Source: Opisthorchis felineus
Taxonomy: Eukaryota > Platyhelminthes > Trematoda > Opisthorchiida > Opisthorchiidae
Assembly (NCBI GenBank): GCA_004794785.1
Contig: SJOL01004185.1
Span: 79,105 to 143,104, forward strand
Direction of reading: 5' to 3'
Length of the DNA stretch: 64,000 nt
A program made the position numbers and the translations under genes. Positions 61,296 to 64,000 of this stretch are shown piece after piece. The notes beneath the pieces are model-generated. The model saw only the letters and a program-made list of their open reading frames with translations. It was not told the DNA's origin and did no database searches. Position 1 is the first letter of the stretch. Each line of letters opens with the position of its first letter.

Positions 61296-61827
61296 TCCTG
61301 ATAAATATAGCTTCCTGTTGTCTTTACCATAGTTCCGGATTGTGCTCCCCTTGTGCCGTGGAACACTGCGAAGTGTAGTCGACCAAACGAACAGCTATCA
61401 CTCCATGAGACAGTGTCACTACGACACTGCATTTCTTATTCTTAAGAAGTGTTGTCAACTACGTGAAAAACTACCACGTCTTGATCGAACATTAACAGCA
61501 AGTTGTTTGAATGGCACTTGTGTGGCCACTCCGGATCATAACTGAAATTGACAGGCGCCACTCTTCACTTTATGAAGGCACCCTTGTTTAAACAAGGTGG
61601 CGAGTTTCAGAAAAGTTACTAAGACAGTCGTTTGATTTATTGCTGGGAAGCGGTTTGCTTTGGATAGAAAAATTCGTCAGGCCAAATGAATAGGCTGGTG
61701 TCAACTCGAACAACCCAGAAAACTTACCAAGTTGGCCTGACAAGGCGTTTGTGTCAGTAGTGAAGCGTGGCACAGCAACATATCTACCTATATTGTTAGA
61801 AGTGTGAAGAGATGTTGGAAATTTTAA

Positions 61828-61990
61828 TAGAGATTTTGTCCTGTAAGTGGGACCAAACGAAACTGGAAGGCCGGAAAGCAGTGTACAGCCGTTTCATCCT
61901 TATTGGGAATCATCAGCAAGGCGCGCCTCCAGTAGGGAGTGTCGTGCCCGCGACTTCACTCACTGGGCGAAATCTCCATTAAAAGTCCCA
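61828..61990 (-). repeat. SINE-B copy, minus
   Basis: The plus strand reads GTAAGTGGGACCAAAC, GGAAAGCAGTGTACAGCCGT, TTCATCCTTATTGGGAATCA, GCGCGCCTCCAGTAGGGAGT, then a degenerate B-box complement. On the minus strand the tRNA-like end comes first. It forms a head-to-head pair with the copy at 62165. Confidence 0.7.
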
Positions 61991-62164
61991 AATCTCACAG
62001 TACCAACAATCTCTGAGTAGCTCATAGGAAGAATGAAGCCCACCCGAGAAGTAGTTGCTCGAGGAACAAGTCAACACGTTTGACCATGTGATGTAGGTCC
62101 CGTGGTTGAAGGATGAGTGGCGCTATATCCTGCCTACGTGCGAGCTGATCAAACTTCTAATCAG

Positions 62165-62335
62165 CTGCTCGTCGCCTAACGGTTAGGTGTTCAAACTATT
62201 AGCCGGGAGATCGTGGGTTCGAGACTCCCTACTGGAGTTTCGTGAGGTGTGCGCTGCCGATTATTCCTAATATGGATGAAACAGCTGTGCAGTGCTTATC
62301 GGCTTTTCAGCACAGACTGTCTTCAAGATCATTTT
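62165..62335 (+). repeat. SINE-B copy with tRNA-like head
   Basis: A-box-like CGCCTAACGGTTAGGTG (62173-62189) and B-box GGGTTCGAGAC (62215-62225) resemble a tRNA-Glu or tRNA-Asp type head. CTCCCTACTGGAGTTTCGTG, ATATGGATGAAACAGCTGTG and CAGTGCTTATCGGCTTTTCA follow. The acceptor arm does not pair, so it is a SINE and not a tRNA gene. The head differs from SINE-A, so the two families arose from different tRNAs. Confidence 0.72.
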
Positions 62336-62339
62336 GATA

Positions 62340-63420
62340 TTGTCTTGAAATCGTTGTCTTCCGACGATCAGTGCTTAAGGGTGAAAAGGCCGTAAAATAC
62401 GCAGTTTTTTTTTCAAAAATAATATTGCAGCATCGTTCGAGAAGGATGAAGTGTGATACTGTTTCAAGAACAGGACTAGGTATGATTCACTTTTCAAGCT
62501 CACCAAAATACCTGAATGAGAAGGATTCCTTGCCTTCTTCTTCCCTTCCCAATGGGCAATGCCTAAGATGAAAATACTTCATCTGATCCTCACGAATTTT
62601 TCTTATAACAACACTTGAGTTTTCAGTGAGAACGAAGAGTTTTAGCAGAACAGTTTGGAAAACAGTCGATCGATGTTCCAAACTTTTCCGAGGCGATAAA
62701 TTCTCGACCAGTTTAATGCACTTCCCAGTCGATTGAGTATAAAGATTCTTGCCAACTGCAGCTGAGCTGCTATCCGTGATCTGACGGCAGAATGTCCTCT
62801 TTTGAAAATGTAGCGGGCTGGAATTTCTCAGATCTTTTTATTACGCTGACGACCTTTCTTTGGTCGCTTGTCTATGCATAATTCGAAGCAGGAATTGAAG
62901 TTCACGCTTTTCTACTACTTATAACTTACCAATAGCTTAGTAAGATGACCTGATTGAGGACCACCCAGTGTCCACTAGTGCAGTGAACCATACGTTGCGT
63001 TGCTGGAAGTGCTCAGCCCTATATCGAGTACAAGGAAACGCTGACTACAATGCTGGGCAGCCGATCCTGACTCAGGCATCGGGGAGGTATTGACCTACCC
63101 AAAATCCGTCCACTCAGAAACTGTTTGCTTGCGGTTGTTATGGCTTGCACAGCCACACTGCTCACTGGCTCTGTGCCCCTGAACAGTCAAGCCCAGGTAT
63201 ACATCACTATCGAAAACAGCAAGCGCTTACCTCAACGAGCAAACTCAGGTTTTTTAGCACCAAGAGAACTTTAACCGAATAGTGAAGATGAGACAGCACT
63301 GGAAGCCATTTTGGACCAGGTGCTGGTCCACACAGTTTCCACTTGTTGATTTACCGGATATCTGTGATAATATCACTTTTTATTTCAGGTAGATCATTCA
63401 AATTACATGTTTTTTTGTGC
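62340..63420. other. Spacer before the candidate exon
   Basis: No element recognised. An open minus-strand run at 62681-62487 has a usable donor (TTCAG then GTATTT) but no defensible acceptor or domain. A pyrimidine-rich TTTTTTATTTCAG at 63377-63388 is an alternative acceptor for the exon below but would introduce an immediate stop. Confidence 0.35.
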
Positions 63421-63422
63421 AG

Positions 63423-63615
63423 ACTGCAGACTACAGCTCTGTAGAGCATTTGTCAGGTCACGATCCTGTGCCTCCCGAGGACGGCGCGGTTTCGGCTGAT
63501 CCTGAGAGTGCACGCCTTTCAGCGAAGTACTATATGCGCAAATACAAATCAAACATTGTCAGCTTACCTTCGATAATCAGCAAAGGCACGGCCTCATGGG
63601 ATGGATTTAAAGCAG
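63423..63615 (+). CDS. Candidate internal exon of a host gene, product unknown
   Basis: This is the most exon-like stretch in the window. Acceptor ATGTTTTTTTGTGCAG ends at 63422, and a donor AAAGCAG then GTTATC follows at 63615. The 193 bases (64 codons plus one base) have no stop. They begin TADYSSVEHLSGHDPVPPED, with an acidic, Ser/Pro-rich first half, and continue with a basic Tyr-rich segment, KYYMRKYKSNIVSLPSII, then SKGTASWDGFKA. The codon choice is balanced and protein-like. I cannot name the family. The next exon should start in phase 1, probably beyond the window. The alternative acceptor at 63388 gives an in-frame stop, which fixes the start at 63423. Confidence 0.5.
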
Positions 63616-63619
63616 GTTA

Positions 63620-64000
63620 TCATATTACTAGTATTTTCGTTGTTTGGAGAAATCCCCAGTTCCTCATCTGATTTAAACAACTTACACCATCGTAAATAAA
63701 GTTTGTGAGAGTTTATGAGAGGATAACGTTAGAAAACCAACCCATCCGCAAGTTCTGAGGGTACTATTTTGAATAGCCGGAAGAACTTGTTCAGCCCTGA
63801 CATCGTTTATGAAAACTTCCATATTGGGATATCTTCAATTTTGAATGAATAAAACCGTGTTTATCAGGACAATGGGAGACAAGTCACCAGTTTACATAAT
63901 TGTTTTGCATTTCCTGCTGCACTGCCAACTTTGGTATTGTGGTCGACCTCGTTGGCTATTGCTCACGTAGGTGACACAGTTGCTGGCAACGTGGTTTGAT
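63620..64000. other. Presumed intron
   Basis: AT-rich sequence after the donor at 63615, with no further exon or repeat seen before the window ends. Confidence 0.4.

Noticed and set aside
62165..62235. Possible tRNA-Glu or tRNA-Asp gene
   Set aside because: T-arm and acceptor pairing fail and the downstream body is shared with SINE-B copies.

Overview
This looks like a gene-poor stretch of an invertebrate animal genome, most likely a parasitic flatworm. No open frame exceeds about 140 codons, there are no bacterial-type gene arrays, and AT-rich spacer holds islands of decayed retroelements, tRNA-derived SINEs and hammerhead-bearing repeats. The flatworm assignment is an inference from the mix of a Penelope-like element with GIY-YIG nuclease, CR1/jockey/RTE-type LINE relics and hammerhead-ribozyme repeats (schistosome Sm-alpha repeats are a known parallel). 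Nothing in the window proves the species.

Layout. 1-5.4 kb: unassigned spacer. 5.4-6.1 kb (-): LINE endonuclease relic. 9.2-10.6 kb: a hammerhead repeat copy, then a broken LINE reverse transcriptase (+). 11.6-12.0 kb: first copy of a dispersed repeat (family E). 13.0-13.7 kb: a cluster of family C repeats, two of them in tandem. 16.25-17.6 kb (+): Penelope-like element with RT and GIY-YIG parts recognisable. 20 kb: SINE-B. 23.1 kb: best-preserved hammerhead. 26.4-27.6 kb: SINE-A and a long family C copy. 29.9-31.6 kb: three SINE-A copies in alternating orientation. 38.0-38.3 kb (-): RTE-like RT relic abutting SINE-B. 43.6-45.8 kb (+): a 2.2 kb jockey/CR1-like LINE carcass, endonuclease through RT C-terminus. 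48.8, 57.7 and 60.9-61.3 kb: family C pieces. 50.8 kb: cleanest SINE-A. 59.4 kb (-): second family E copy. 61.8-62.3 kb: head-to-head SINE-B pair. 63.4 kb (+): the only convincing host-gene exon candidate.

Main discovery. Aligning the scattered family C copies gives a complete minimal hammerhead ribozyme: a six-pair stem I, a CUGAUGA core, a four-pair stem II, GAA, and a self-complementary ACCGGU stem III followed by a GUC-type cleavage triplet. Each copy here is damaged at a different place, so they are relics of an element that once carried a self-cleaving RNA. Hammerheads are known in Penelope-like retroelements and in schistosome repeats, and a decayed Penelope-like element lies in the same window, so the two may belong to one retrotransposition system. 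All coding relics carry frameshifts, stops or lost catalytic residues; I see no intact mobile element and no complete host gene.
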